A DNA stretch of 64,000 nucleotides. Source: Rhynochetos jubatus (lineage: Eukaryota > Chordata > Aves > Eurypygiformes > Rhynochetidae). The stretch spans positions 14,964,664 to 15,028,663 of the forward strand of contig CM050653.1 in the NCBI GenBank assembly GCA_027574665.1, written 5' to 3'. The notes below the pieces were generated by a model. It saw only the letters and a list, made by a program, of their open reading frames with translations. It had not been told where the DNA came from and did no database searches. Position numbers and translations under genes: made by a program. Below are positions 43,911-59,945 of the stretch, one piece after another (within the stretch, counting starts at the first letter, position 1; every line of letters begins with the position of its first letter).

Positions 43911-46900
43911 TGAAAAGCTGTGTGGTAGTTCAGTTTGCAACAGCCTCAGTGGTCTTTGGAAGTACCATCTTCTAGTCTCTAGAGGTTTGAAGAATGAAGG
44001 TTGAACCAATTTTGGGATTTGAGCTTTTGAAGGTTATTAGGGATGCTTGGCCTTTGCCGTGTTCAACTGAGTGGAATCAGGAGCTGAACTGAACCTGTTG
44101 AAACTGGAACTAGAGTTCAGGGAGCTGTGCTGGAGTGTGAAACTCAAGGCTAATATAAATATTTTTTTAAAAAGCTATTTTAGTTAAGTTTTGACTTTGT
44201 CTACTTTAAGAAACTACTTAAAATAGTTTCAAGTAGTATAAGCTGAAAGAAGAGTCCTGCTGTCCTGAGCCCAAACATGACCCTAATTCATCCTCTTGAA
44301 CTCTAGATGAGGATTTGAGTGGTCCAGTGAGCTGGATGGGCAACACAAGTAGCAAGACTGAGTCTCTGTCTCCCATCCCCAGACAGGTTACTTGGTGCTG
44401 AGGTAGATCGTCTGTACGTGTTGTGTGTAGAACACACCTCAATGTATATATAGGCTCGCTTCCAGAAACTCTGAGCAACTTGCGCCTTGAAAGCTACTCT
44501 TTCCCACAGGGTGTTTTGGTTTTACCAAGTCATTGTTTTCCCAGAGGACACTTTTGAGCGTAAAGGGCAGGGGGAAGTCCTGCTCAGGTCTACTCCATCA
44601 GTCATACCTCTGATGGTCTGTGTGAAGTGGCCAGAAACGACTGTAAGATCATTTTTTGTTTCTGTGCCTTAAATTCACGGCACACCAAACTGTGCAAGCT
44701 GCCGGTGGCACTGAACTGAAACATCAGTTGAAATCTTCAGGGTAAAATTGTCTTGGCTATGCTCTATAAATACATGTGTATGTTTTTCTAGTCGTGCCCT
44801 CCAAGCTGACATCGGAGAGGAAATTGGTATGGGAAGGTATATATTATCTCTGCTCTGGACCACCATCCTTTGTGCTGAATGCCGGCATGCGGGGCACCGT
44901 GTTCAGCTTTATGGATGAAATTTGCCAGATCCTCAAATGCTTTTGCTCGTGAGCGTATTTGAAAATCAGAGAAGGTGATGACCCTTTTAAAATAAAAATG
45001 GAATTGCTGGCAGGAAGGAAAGGTACAACTCTGTGTTCTTAACATTTAAAGATGGTTATAAAATGTATATTGGCTGTTTTTATAATTTATAGTGAAACTG
45101 CTATTGCTTTTAATAAAATGAGACTTCCAGTCAGAATTTCATGATTATGAATGTGAGCATTTTGTTATCCAGCTTGGATTTATCCTACAAATAACCATTT
45201 TCGAGCAGTACTGTGGCTATATACATAACTTAATGGGATTCTCTGTCACACATAATTCTTTCTGAAGTTACAGTGTTGGACTCATTGCTGAATACTAAGT
45301 CCTTGAATGTGGCTCAAGAACTGAGTTAGTGGTAACTTTCATGATTTTTAATTTAATTTTTCCTTAATTCGTGGACTTTTAAAACTTCCTGTAATTCCTT
45401 ATTAGATTTACCATTTCAAGTGCTTATTTAAAAGGCACCTTAGCTGCAGAAGCAAATCAATATTTACAGTGCATTAGTGCCACAGAGAATTTGAAGCCTT
45501 GTGATTAGAGTTCATTGCTGTTTTATCCACTCTTCAAAGAAACCACAGACTTCAAACGGTATCAACCATCATCCTGGAATCAGTGACATTGCATTGCTCC
45601 CATGCGTACTTCATCTTGTGGTTTAATTATTAAGTTCCTTTCCTTTGATTTTTCCTTTTAATATTTCAAAGTATATCCTCCTCAAAACTATAAATTCAGG
45701 TAAACCAGAAGATTGTAACCAACAATATTGGTGGAAAAATCTGTTAAATATATTTGTTGTTGATTTTTTTAGTAGCAAAATGGTCTCTCAGAGTAGAATT
45801 GGAGGCAGGAATGCAGGAGATTCTATTTACAACTTGTGGTTAATATAGTATGAATAAAATTTAATTCTTGGATTCATACCTGGAGACACATAGCTTGACC
45901 ATTGCCGAGCAGCATATGCAAAAGCCAGCTCCGTGAGCTTGTCCCATTCCAGCAATAAAGAAAAAATTACCCTATGTTTAAATTTCTAGTTTAACTGGGA
46001 AGTACATAGATCCGACTCACCCAAATTACCGTCTTTTACAATTGGTTTTAATGTGGAGTTTGGTTAGTAATTCAAATCACTTCTCCTTATGTATGGAACT
46101 GTTTTCATAAGGAAAGACTAGAACTGATCACATTGTATCTTTATGCTGACAGAATAATTTTTTTAAGATTTGGAGAAATGTTGGATAAATGTATGAAAAT
46201 ACCTCAGTAAGTACCCTTACTAAAGTGAAACAGGTCATATTAAAGGTGGCTCGGCAGGAAATAGATTTTGTAGAGAAACTTCTTGTGTTAATGTTTTGTC
46301 TGGAGAGTATTAATATTTGGGAATTCTGTTGCATAATTAACCTTCTGCATTGTGAAAAACCTCTGCTACGTAGTGTGGTGCAAACTGTCACTTTTTGCTA
46401 CAAAGCCAAGGACAAGGCAGTGAATTCCTTGCCTCCACCAGCAGTGACTTGAGTTCCAGTTTCTTCCTTTCTTTCTTTGTTGGCAATTCGGCGTCGCTTC
46501 TTACAGAAGTTCACCCAACTGAACTTTTGTTTTGTCAAGCAATTTGAAGAAAGGGTGTAAAAATACAAGAACATTTTGCTATCACCGTGCTTATATATAG
46601 ATGTATGAGCATAAGGAGCAAGTGAACTCATGTTTGAAAATTGTAATTCTCTGTTGTAGGGTGGGTAGCTAAGGCAAACAGGATAATATGCACGGGCTGC
46701 TGCTTGGAACAAATACAGATTGGTTTTTTTCTTAAGTGGCACTACATAGTACAGAGCCACTTTCTTGCCCAGACTAATCTAATAAATGAGAGTGTATGTT
46801 CAGGGCTACGCCAGCAGCACAGGCACCGCTGTTAATGGGTCACTTCATTACGCTTTGTGGGGCCGTGGCTGGAACCGCAGCTGTGCCACCTTTGTTGCGG

Positions 46901-47964
46901 AGAGCTCTTGCGATTTGGTAGTGTGCTTTTATTATGTTTGCCATCTAGGGGGAAATGAGAGGCTTTTCCTTCAGCTGCTTCATCCAACTCGAAGTAGTTT
47001 AAGACAAAGGCAATCAAAGAAAAACCCTCTAATATGGGTTTATGGGTGTATACTGAGTAATTGAAAGCAAAGTAGAGTTAACTCCGACCATAAATACTTT
47101 TCTGATAATTAAAGTGTTCCTTTCTTCAATAGTCTTTAAATTACTTCTAGTTCTGTTATATCAAAATGTGTAGAAATGGACATACTTATGAAAGAAAATA
47201 CTTTATTTGCTAGAAATTAACTCTTGTGAATATGTTTGTTCCTAAATTAATAAAAGAATTTTCAAGAGAAGGAGAAATACTACCATGATTGTGGGAAAAA
47301 AAGCAATTGTGGGATGTGCACCTTCAGCTTCCTTGGAAACTGTTTCATCAAAGCATTAAAAAATAGCCCAGTTTTCATTCTGACGTGTTGCCCAGCATGC
47401 CTTTCCCAGTGACTCCACTGCTCACGTGTCGTAGCTTTCACCTTTTTCGTATTGCATTCAAGGTTCCCAGCGCAGCAGTAAAGAGAAATACAACTGATAA
47501 ATCACGTCCCCTCTGTTCTGATGCTGAGTGGGAGAATGCTAAGAGGTCGCAAATACAGGCAATGAAACTCCTCTTTGGGCAAGGAGACGATAGCTGTGTG
47601 GATATTTGTTGTAGGATAATAAATGAAATTGGAAAAAATTAAGTTGTATTTCAAGAGAAACTAACTTTAATGTGCCGTCAAAGTTTCCAGAATGGTTTTG
47701 ACCTCTGCCTATATTAAGAAAAACTATCTCTTTCCAATCAGCCTACCTGCCTGCTGCATCGTTTATTACTAATGAAATATTTTTCTCCTGTCAGTCATGC
47801 CAGCTGGAGGGCTGAGGGAATCAGGGTAAATCAGCACAGATCTTGTTTCAGCTGTCAGGAAGAGTCAACGGAAGAATGCAGAATAGAAAACTGGCACTTC
47901 CATAGGGTTTGAGAAAGAAACGGAGAGTATATTTGAGGAGGCGAGGAGGTTGCCTTTTGCTTCA

Positions 47965-48026
47965 AAGAAGCTGTTGTGCAGCTTCTTGCAACATGTTGTG
48001 CTGGCAGTGCCTGTGCTGGCGGTGCC
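47965..48026. repeat. Hairpin plus 15-bp tandem duplication
   Basis: AAGAAGCTG-TTGTG-CAGCTTCTT (47965-47987) is a perfect 9-bp stem with a 5-base loop. Just after it, TGTGCTGGCAGTGCC (47997-48011) is repeated with one change at 48012-48026. Both seen directly. Confidence 0.8.
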
Positions 48027-48443
48027 ACAGCCGTGGCAGTGGGGAGGGGGACGCGTTGTCCTCATCCACCCTTTAATTGTCACCAGGCTGTTGAATTCAG
48101 GCCTTTGACTACCGGCTCTTTAAAATACCTTTAAGTCACCTTAGCCTCTTAGTTGTTAAAGCTTATGCTGTTTTCTTATTTTACACCACAACTGACAGAG
48201 TAGCAATGCTGTATTTGTACTTGTCAAGCCAATGAGCTCTGCTGGGTTCAAAGAGCTTGGTTTGCCCTCATTTTCTCCTCGCGTGGCCAAGCAGCAAGGC
48301 TGAGGTTTTGAGGAAACAGACCTTGTCTTTGAGAAACTATGCTGAGGTCAATAACTCCTTACTCTGTGGAATCACATTTGGTCAAAACCACCCATCCAGA
48401 GCTTGGAAAAATACTTCTTATGTGAAAAACATGTTAAATCTAG

Positions 48444-50524
<2,081 letters not shown>

Positions 50525-50825
50525 ATATAGCAGCCTTCTAGCACCTTCCAGTACCTGAAGGCGGCCTGCAAGAAAGCTGGGGGGGGGACTTTTTACAAGG
50601 GTCTGTAGTGACAGGAAAAGGGGTAATGGGTTTAAATCGAAAGTGGGGAGATTTAGATTGGATATCAGGAAGAAACTCTTCACAGAGAGGCCAGGCTGGA
50701 TGAGGCTTTGAGCGTCCTGGTCTAGTGGAGGGTGTCCCTGCCCATGGCAGGGGGGTTGGAACTAGATGATCTTTAAGGTCCCTTCCAACCCAAACCGTGC
50801 TGTGATGTTGTGATTCTGTGATTCA
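50525..50825 (+). mobile_element. CR1 LINE 3' tail
   Basis: Relatively well-preserved 3' end of a CR1 element: 'ccttccagtacctgaagg', a G-run where consensus has 'gctgg-g-gggactttttacaagggtctgtagtgacagg', 'tttaaatcgaaagtggggagatttagattggatatcagg', then 'gcatgg..gggttggaactagatgatctttaaggtcccttccaaccc' and terminal 'tgtgattctgtgatt' octamers. Same subfamily type as the copy at 57126-57872, with an apparent internal deletion of the 'ggtgaggcactggaacaggttg' region. Confidence 0.93.
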
Positions 50826-53800
50826 TGCAAGTCAAGATTTTGTAATGTATCCTATTTCTCTTAGGAATGGATATTAAGAATTCTCCTTTACTTTCACAGT
50901 ATTAGCAACATCTTCATTTGTAGTGTTGTTACTTACCAGAGTACTAACACTGAATTTTTACAAATGTATTTTGTTTTTTTGAACTATAACAAGTCCTCAC
51001 TACTTTTCTTAAGTTGTTTTCTTCAGCTACTCAGATAACAAAAAGAGATGGCTGTGCTTTGTTCCAGACTATTTTGTTGATTATAGATGACACAGACGTT
51101 TCAGGCAAAGCAATGAGAACAATTCTAATTTTCTGCTCGGTGCATTGGGCTTGAGCACCCGTATATCTTTTGGGGGCGGTTGGCACTACGTAATGTTTTC
51201 ACTGCAGTTCCCTCTCTTGACAGCACAAGAACATATGTTCTTGGGCTGAGATTTGCAGCACAGTTGTAGATTAGCAACTTTGCCCCAGCAGTATCTTGCA
51301 GTAACAAGAAAAGGGTTTCTGGGAGAGTTGCCAAAAGCTTCATCCACCTACTGACTCTAAGAAGTGACATTACTTTCAGCCTGTCACCTCTAAAGAGAAA
51401 TAATTGACAGGTAGAAACCCTGTCCAATTTTTGGAGGAATTAGCAGAGGGAAGCTGCGTGTATCTGGCAGAAGGGATTTATTTCTTGGGGGGAAGCAAGA
51501 CTCATTGGTGTTTGTTTCATTTTGGGTAAGAAGAGTTCGGAAGGGCAGGAAAATGGGCAGATGCCCAAGATGAGATGAAGTGAAGGGGTGGCAGTGCTGC
51601 CATGACTGAGAGTTGTGAGGAGCCAGGAGATATGCCAGTAGTTCTGGGCGGACAGAAAGGGAAAGGGACACGGGGGAAGAGGAAAAAATGTGGGGTGTTT
51701 GAAGGGTCCTGTTGAAGATACTGTAGTGCTCCCTGTGGTTATTAGGGTGGATGAAGCAAGATGCAAGGCTCTCCTGTGTCCTTAAGAAAAGAAGGGAGTG
51801 TCGAGAGAGGGACAGAGTTAGGTTTGGAGGGGAGTAGGTCCTACCAAGATTTGAATGTGTGTTGAAACTGAGATGCATTTCTGCTACAGTAAGTAGGATG
51901 TTCTGGTATGAAACCCTAATGCTAAACTGGACATGCATTTCCATTCTCATCCATTTTTCGTATAATCTCATTGTAAAGAAACACATTTCAGGATATCACA
52001 ATACTATGTTTCCTTAGAACTGAAGTCTCAATAATTTCTTGTTTATGTTGATCACCTGTAAGAGCAGCTTGAAATCAGATGTTCTATGTCCCAAAATATT
52101 TATTTATTTGAAGCATTATCATTATTACCAATTAATTACAAGTTATTTTAGTGTTAGTAACTGTACTCAGCCAGGCAATTCCTGACCTCTTCCTTCTGTA
52201 TCGTTCTCATGAGTGGTCTAAACCAAATATTAGGTCTCCTTATCTGTGCAAGAATTCACAAAATTGTCTCATGATTATCAGCAACTTTAGTAGGTAAATT
52301 CACTTCTTGGGGTTGTTTTTTTTTAAAAAATTGAATATTAAAATCACTTTCAAATATTTTTGTGTGTATGTGAGAGACATATCTATTACCTAGTCACTCA
52401 CGGCTTGACTTAATCCTGTCTCTTGCTTTCTTGAGCCATTCTAATGAAACAACAAGAAATCTCTTAGTAAAAATACCTTCTCAAAGGCCTGCTCTAATAC
52501 CTGATTTGCAAGCTGTAATTTTGTTTGAATTGTGTTGAACTGTACAGCTGAACAGATTGTATGCAGCTGAAGAGTATCATGCGTGGGTTTTGCCACTGCA
52601 GTAAAATGTACTTTAATACTGTTGTTTTCTGAATAACTGTTAATTTGAATTACATTCTTCATAATTCAATACCAAAGCCTATTGGTTTAACTACCTGCCC
52701 TTAATAGGTGGGAGCTGTGTAAATGGGAATCAGGTTTCTTTTCCCTTAGATGTTTGTGTTACTGTATTGGAAGAACATAAATGCAACAACCAGGTATGTT
52801 GTATCTTATAGCGACTGTGCATTAATTATCCCATATATTGTCAGTGTGGTTTTTAAAATGTGCATCTCCTTTCATGGTGAGGAATTGCACATCATTACAA
52901 ATTAGTTGTCTGCTTTGATTCTGCTTCCCTTAAAGGTGCAAGGTTTGTTAGTTAACCCACCTTGCTTAATGCAGGAATATACCATGGCTAACTGGTGTAT
53001 GAAACATTTCCCACTGTGACTTTCCCAAATTCGATTCATGTATTGTCACATCAGAGATAACAGCGTTGGTACATCAGAAAGAAGTGAAAATGTACACTAA
53101 GGAGGAGAGCTGAAGAGAGAGCAATGAGAGAAATGATTGTGCATTGGCCTCCGTGTCTCTTGCTCCTGGCTTCGCCCACCTGGAGCAAAGCAAATAGCGT
53201 GCAGCGTGCCCTGCGGGGTGGATCAGCAACAGCAAACACATAGCTGAGTGTACTTGGCACATCATTTAAAATTTTTTTTTTCTTCTCCTCTTTTTGCCTT
53301 TGCCATTTAGTCAGCAGCGAGTTTGTTTTGAAATGGGTTTACCCATATATGTATTTTGAGGCTGAAAATAGCTATGCCTTGTAGGAATAATTATATTCAG
53401 GATATGCTTTCTTCCTACTTAGAAACATATACTGGTTTTGGGCTCAAGAATTCGACACAGTATGGGCATGATCCAAGTCTCATCTAGTGTCAAATCCCTT
53501 ACCTATAAAGCATTGTATTTTCCACCATCTCTTCTTGCAGGTATTTTTACTGTTCCTGTGGGTTGAGACTGATGCGTACAAATTTTTAGATTGTTGCCAT
53601 GTAGGTATTTTAAATTCATGTGAAAGGTGCAATGCTTCTAATCCTCTTTGTAAACAGAATAAAAAAAATCTCTAATGAAGTATGTCTAGATAGGAGAAAA
53701 GCATTCACTAATTCTATGAAAAGCTTCAGTAATAATGGTATGTCAGTGTCAAAATCAGATTTAAAGTGAAAATTAGTTTCATTTAGCTTTGAGTCTTTTT

Positions 53801-56800
53801 AAACACAGCTTAGTGAAGTTTGCTTTATCACTGTCACCAAAGATGCAGTATTTCAATAGACTTTAACTACAATTCAGAGTATTGAAGAGTCTTATATTAG
53901 ACCTGTGTGTGTGTTAGTGTCATTTTATAGCCAGGGAGTCTGAATTGCAGAGTGTAAATCGATTAGATTGACTAAAGAAGACTGGGGACTAAAAAACTGG
54001 GCATCATTCTGGGAACAAGTGACTGAAGCGTTGCTGATGCTTCTTGGGAACCTCTGTCTCTGGTTCGTACTCATGCAGAAGGAGAAGGTAGTGTGTACTG
54101 CTGAACAGTGTTGGGAAAGTGCTGTAATATAACAGCATCAGGTAAGAAGAAAAACGGAGTAAATGCAAAGAGCCTGACATCTCTGTCGTGATAGGTTTTA
54201 AACCCTCGCATAATGAACGCAGCTTTCTGCTTTCAAAACAAAAATGCAGTGTTTTAAACAGAAGTTCTGAAGGATTCAACAGCCATATTTCTTCATCTGG
54301 CTTTATTTGAGCAGGGCTTTTCCCTTTTCAGTAAGACTAGCAATTTTTGTCATTTCAGATGTGATTTTATGTAGATTGAGAGGAAGAATGTGAGAGTTAC
54401 ACACAGATGCTGAAATAGTGTTTTAATGCAGAAACTGTTGTTGTAGGAGAGACATTAATGGAAACTCAAAATCCAAAAGTGACATGCATCAGTTTTCTTT
54501 CTTTTTGATCGAGGCTCGTTGCTGGCAGCTTGTCACGTGATGATGAAATAGTTTAGAAGAATCACGCCCAAACAGAGTAGAATATAAAATAAACATAGTA
54601 TGTGTTATAAAAACTTAAAAAAATTAAGATTTTTGTAGAAGAACTCAACATTCTCAACTTTAAAAATGTGAAAACAAATGCATTATTTCTCATCACCAGC
54701 AGCAGGTTGGGAATGAGAGACAGCCAAATGAAACATCCTTGCCTGGTGTAGGGAGAGGTGACAGCCAACGTGTACGGCTTGATGCCGTGCTATTCTGTTT
54801 GCTGACTACTGTGTGTGCGGACAGGATTCAACTGTTTGCCTCCAAATCAGTCATGACCAGATGCGTTAAGAAGCAGGGAAAAAGCCAACAACAAAAGCAA
54901 CAAATCCAAAGTGAAGGTGATTTTTCTCTCTCCTTTGTTCTACTTCTTTTTGCTTTGAATCATCCATTTGTGGAAGCCCATCTATCAAATTTTCTTTCTG
55001 TCCCCCAAAAGAGACAGATTATTAGTGCAAGGTACTAGGGCGATCTGAGAGCTGGTGAGTTTTTTCCACCTCTGCTCTCAGGCTGAGCAATCACTCTCAA
55101 TCTTTGTTCTTCATCAGTAGAGTAGGAAGAATATGTCTTTTCTCCCCAGTGCTGTGCTATCACATCTCTCTTTCTGTGTGATGGGTGAGCATTGCCTGGG
55201 TGAGCAATGTCTGATCTGTAGATGAGGGGACACGGTGCTGCATCATGACCTGGGAGTGCCAGGGAGGGTCTGGATGAGTGAGTCTCTTACTGGTGATGAA
55301 GGAATAGTGGAACATGCACAGGTTGTTTGTCTTTTCATTTCAGTAAATGCGGTGTCCAGCACCTCTCTCTTGAGAGGTGGTGAAAGCTACACTGAAAACA
55401 CAAAGCTCTCAAGTACATGGTATAGCATCATTGAAGTTGTAACCAATGGCTGACTTTTCCTCTGCCACTTATCTAAGTGAATGTGTACTTTGCAAATTCT
55501 TATGTTTAAATGTTCATCTCTATTTCTTTTGATTTTTTTTTATGTTCTTGCAGCTCTCCCTGGGTTTGAAGGTGCAAAACTCTGAGCCTGAAAGAGTAGC
55601 TTGAGAAAAGATTGAGTAAGTTTAAAAAAAAAAAAAAAAAGTTGGATGTTCAGGTTTAGTGATTTCTTTTTTTTTTAAAGTTTGGAAACACACGTTTTCA
55701 TTGGCAGTAGTTTGATCTGGGTTTTGAGCTGCTTTCATCTATTTAGTTGAAACCCACAACTGTGCATTTACAGTGTACACTTGTGGTTCAAGAATTTCTG
55801 CAGATTCATATGTCTGCCTTGTTTTCATATTGTCAAGGCTGTGTACTGGTGCAAAGCAGGTGTGGATTTTGGCTGGATATGTAGTTAGCTAGAAAAGAAA
55901 AGTTTAAAGTACAATCCAGGGTGCAGGCTGTGCTTCCCTACAGCGTTCTGACATGAGTCTGCGTGATTTATACAGTGATTATTTCAGCCTTTTTTGCTGT
56001 ATCCATTGTGTTTTTAAATGAACCCAGGTCATGTTGCAGTGAATACTAATCACACAAAGAATACAAGGAAAGACAACCAGGCAAAGTAGTCTGGGAATAA
56101 AATTTAAACCTATTGTGGCATTAATCTGTACGAAGGAGTAGTATGGCTGGGGAGGAGTTGGTGAGCTTTAATTAGCAGGGAAATTCAGCTCCAGTAAATA
56201 CAGGATTTCAAACCAGGAACGCTTGGTCACCTTCTGGGCTTATTTCTGTAATGATTAAATTTGAGGCTGAAACAGATGTCACTTAGCCTGATTTTGTTTC
56301 ACAGCCTGACAGAAAGGGGATGACCATTCTGTGCTACCACCTAGTTTTATTGTCTTCTTACAAACGAGCTCTTCAGCTTCTGTATACAGATACCCAACTT
56401 TAGACCATTACTTGCCGAGCACATGAAGTAACAGGAATCTGGACGGAAGCTGAAACTGTGAAATGGAGAACGAAGGAAAGCTGTTCAGTGTGAGAAAGGC
56501 TTGTAAATTAATAAGCAAGCAAACCCAGCTGAGAGGACACCCGTGAGACTGCGAGGAGCCAGAGGTGATGGTGTTGCTGCAAACTCAGATAAAAGAGAAA
56601 CACACTGCTACAAACCACCTGTCTGGTACCTATTTGGGCCTTTCCCCACAGACCGCAGGGGGGATTCTGGTAAAGATCTGAAATGATTTGCAAGTCGGAT
56701 GAGGTGACGGATGCTTTGCTGGGAGCCTTGTGGAGTCCCCTGCCCTTACTAAATTGAGAGGGGGCTTATGATGTGTGTGAGTGCTGGGAGAGAGGAGGAG

Positions 56801-57125
56801 CAGCTGGTGGGCAGCATGTGAAAGCATAGCTGCTGGGCCACAGGTTTGGGGCATTGCCTTCATTTTTCTGTCCTTAAACCACTGCTCTTCTCCATGCTTG
56901 TCAATGTAATGTAGAAAGAGATGGGGAAAAAATATAGCTGGTCTGAGAAGACAGAGCAGTTCCCTCATCCCCCTGGTCTCCTTTCTTCGCTTCAGGACTG
57001 CAGATGCAAATTTCTAAACATATAAAAAGCCAGTTGCACCTTTCAAATTTTCATTTTACAAGTATGGCCTCCTGAAAGCATTTATGTGATACTTAAAAGG
57101 ATACTGCTAGTGGTTTATAAGATAC
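50826..57125 (+). other. PARD3 downstream intron, middle part
   Basis: No gene recognised. Includes a 17-A run at 55624-55640. The minus-strand open frame at 51390-51986 lies over a purine-rich plus strand and gives a Ser/Leu/Pro/His-rich translation typical of non-coding DNA. I looked for the next PARD3 exon (coding ...KDENYRSLPRDT...) and did not find it. Confidence 0.6.
55624..55640. repeat. Poly(A) run, 17 bp
   Basis: Homopolymer A run seen directly, with a poly(T) octamer-length run shortly after (about 55668-55676). Confidence 0.9.
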
Positions 57126-57872
57126 TCATAGAATCATAGAATGGTTTGGGTTGGAAGGGACCTTAAAGATCATCTAGTTCCAACCCCCCTGCCATGGGCA
57201 GGGACTCCCTCCACTAGACCAGGTTGCTCCAAGCCTCATCCAGCCTGGCCTTGAACACTTCCAGGGATGGGGCATCCCCAGCTTCTCTGGACAACCTGTT
57301 CCAGTGCCTCACCACCCTCTTTGTGAAGAATTTCTTCCTGATGTCCAATCGAAATCTACTCTCAGTTTAAACCCTTTACCCTTTGTCCTGTCACTACATG
57401 ACCTTGTAAAAAACACCCCCCCCCCCCAGCTTCCTTGTAGACCCCTTCAGGTACTGGAAGGTGCTATAAGGTCTCCCTAGAGCTTTGCTTCTCTAGCTGA
57501 ACAAGCCCAATTCTCTTAGGTTGTCACCATAGGAGAGGTGCTCCAGCCCTCTGATCGTCTTTGTGGCCTCCTCTGGACTCTCTCCAACTGGTCTATATCC
57601 TTCTTATGTTGAGGGCCCCACAGCTGGATGCAGCACTCCAGGTGGGGTCTAATGAAAGCAGAGTAGAGGCAGAGAATCCCCTCCTTCGACCTGCTGGCCA
57701 CGCTGCTCTGGATACAGCCCAGGATATGGTTGGCTTTCTGGGCTGCCAACGCACACTGCCGGCTCATGTCCAACTTTTCGTCCACCAGTACCCCCAAGTC
57801 CTTCTCAGGGCTGCTCTCTATCCATTCTCCGCCCAGCCTGTGCTTGTGCTTGGGACTGCCCTGACCCATGTT
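57126..57872 (-). mobile_element. CR1 LINE, 3' ~750 bp, minus strand
   Basis: The best-preserved CR1 copy. On the plus strand it begins 'catagaatcatagaatggtttgggttggaagggaccttaaagatcatctagttccaac', the reverse of the canonical CR1 3' end with its ATTCTATG octamers. Toward 57872 the minus strand encodes the C-terminal part of the CR1 ORF2 reverse transcriptase (57516-57869), with [38 protein letters not shown] and [16 protein letters not shown]. It lacks the endonuclease and the catalytic RT motifs because of 5' truncation. A 12-C run at 57416-57427 lies inside it. Low divergence from the remembered consensus suggests a fairly young insertion. Confidence 0.95.
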
Positions 57873-59945
57873 GGAGGAGGTGATCCTTGATTCTTGATGA
57901 TACTCCTCATTTCAAGATCTAAATAGAAGATCTTTGTGAAGTATCCTGTCCACCATTGTTTCCTGTTTCCCTTAACTCCCCAGGTATTTTCAACATGAAC
58001 ATTCTATTTGTTAAGTTCTATCTTCAGAGCATACTTCTGAAATTACTTCACTATAAGCTTTTTTCCCTCTCTGGTAATTTAATTTCTTGGCTCTCCGAAG
58101 GAATCAAATGAAGGGATGTTGAAATTTAAAACAAACAAACATCTTTACAAATGCTAATTTGTCTAAATCCAAATTGACATAAAGCATCGTATAGATTTGG
58201 TTACAAAAGCCAAGAGCTGGTGAAAATGACAGGATTGTGCTTAATTATTTTATTGTATTTAAACAGATAACCATATAGATTCATGTATACCTGCATATAC
58301 ATAGAAGCTCTTTAGAGGCCTCCAAAGTGCACAGCAAAATAGAGTATTTCACTTGAGTGAAAAATAGTAGAAGAGAAAACTAATTTCTAAGTATAATGTG
58401 TAGAGAAATCAGAACTGTAACTTCATGACATTTTAAGTTAATTGGTTTCTTTATTTTTCTTTTAAATATAACTGTGGAAAGCCATGCCTTTTTTGTTAAG
58501 AAGCTTACAGAAATAATATCCAGCTCCTGAATTATAATTACAGAATATCAACTGCTGTATGTTTTTTGGGGTGGTTTTGCATTATCTTTCTTGAAGTTTT
58601 ATTGTGAGATTAATAAGTAAAGAGTGAATGGAAGAAGCAGTTTCTTTCCTGTCCCTTAGCCTTAGAAATAACAATATATGCTGCCGGGTAATTTCTGGCC
58701 TTGCATGTGTACATGCAGACATCATAACATTCTTTATTTTTTCTGTTGTTCGCAAGAGATACCAGCAGGATGTTTGGATAGACAAACTCATTTTTACTTT
58801 TGCCTTAATTTAGCTCATATTCTTTGACACTAAATATTTATGTATAACACTGCATGTACAGAAAACTGTACATTCATCCTAGCTTTTTTTAAGGTCAGGC
58901 CTTGCTTGTCAATCAAAGGATAACATGGAATATATGAATTGGAATTGGACAACTCTGGAGATTTCTGGGCATTAGGTGGTACAACTTAAGCTGAACACGG
59001 GCTTTTCAGTTGCCTTTTTGTTTGTTGGCATCTAATGAGCTATTGTCAATGCACAGTACATTAATTCCGTTCACAGAGCTATAGAGAGGGTGATTTCTGA
59101 AGATGAGTCTTTCTGAAAACATCAGAATGACTACAGAGGGGTCATTCTTCTCATCTATTTTCATCATAAATAGGGCATGCACATTCTTCATTAGACTATT
59201 AGATTTGCATCTTCTGCATCCTAAAACACTTCATACCCATTGCTGGAAATGACCCATGTTCCAGGTCAGAGCTGAGAGGAGGCACAAAGCTGTGATAATT
59301 CTTTAATGTGCTCTTTCACTCCTTGGAGAATGGCCTAGGATCGGAAGTCCCTCATGATGGGTGACCAGACCAGTTCCTTCTTAAATGCGTTAGATGGCTG
59401 GTCCTTATCTGGATTATTGTAGCTCCTGGGGTCATGTTCTTCAGTTCTACAGAAAAAAAGCAAGCTTTGAAACCAAACTGTGGAATGATAAAGCAAACTG
59501 AATCTACTGAGGGGAAAAGGAAGCCTGCCCAAGCAGTAGTGTCAGATTCTTAAGATATATGGATATTTATAATGAGTGACTGGTATAATTCGTTTCAAGG
59601 TGAACTATTGAAATTTGTCACAATTAGTTGTTAAAATTTTTTGTTAAAAAAATTTGTTGATAAATAGAACAGTACCAAAACTGACCTCTGTGTAAGGTGT
59701 TGTTGGTGTGGGTTTTTAAAGGGAATGTTTCTTCTTTGAATACATCCATTGGGTTAATTAATTTCCTGTATGTAATGTATTTTCCCTGTAAAAGTTGATC
59801 TTCTCTCTCATTTATTTGTGGGTTTTAACTGGATTTTAGACAAATAAGGGGTAAGACAATTTGGATTCCCATTTCTCAAAACAAACAAACAAAAGGCTGC
59901 ACAAATAATGTCTATTTTACAGGGCAAAATACCAGCACAACCAGC
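57873..59945 (+). other. PARD3 downstream intron, between CR1 copies
   Basis: AT-rich intron without recognised genes or repeat families. Ends just before the LTR-like sequence, where CCAGCACA at 59931-59940 and TGTGCTGG at 59946-59953 form an 8-bp inverted pair. Confidence 0.6.

Noticed and set aside
51390..51986. 198-codon minus-strand open frame
   Set aside because: The plus strand is purine-rich here, so the minus strand gives a Ser/Leu/Pro/His-rich translation typical of non-coding DNA. No domain or family recognised.
57561..57890. 109-codon plus-strand open frame
   Set aside because: Reverse-strand shadow of the CR1 reverse-transcriptase coding region.
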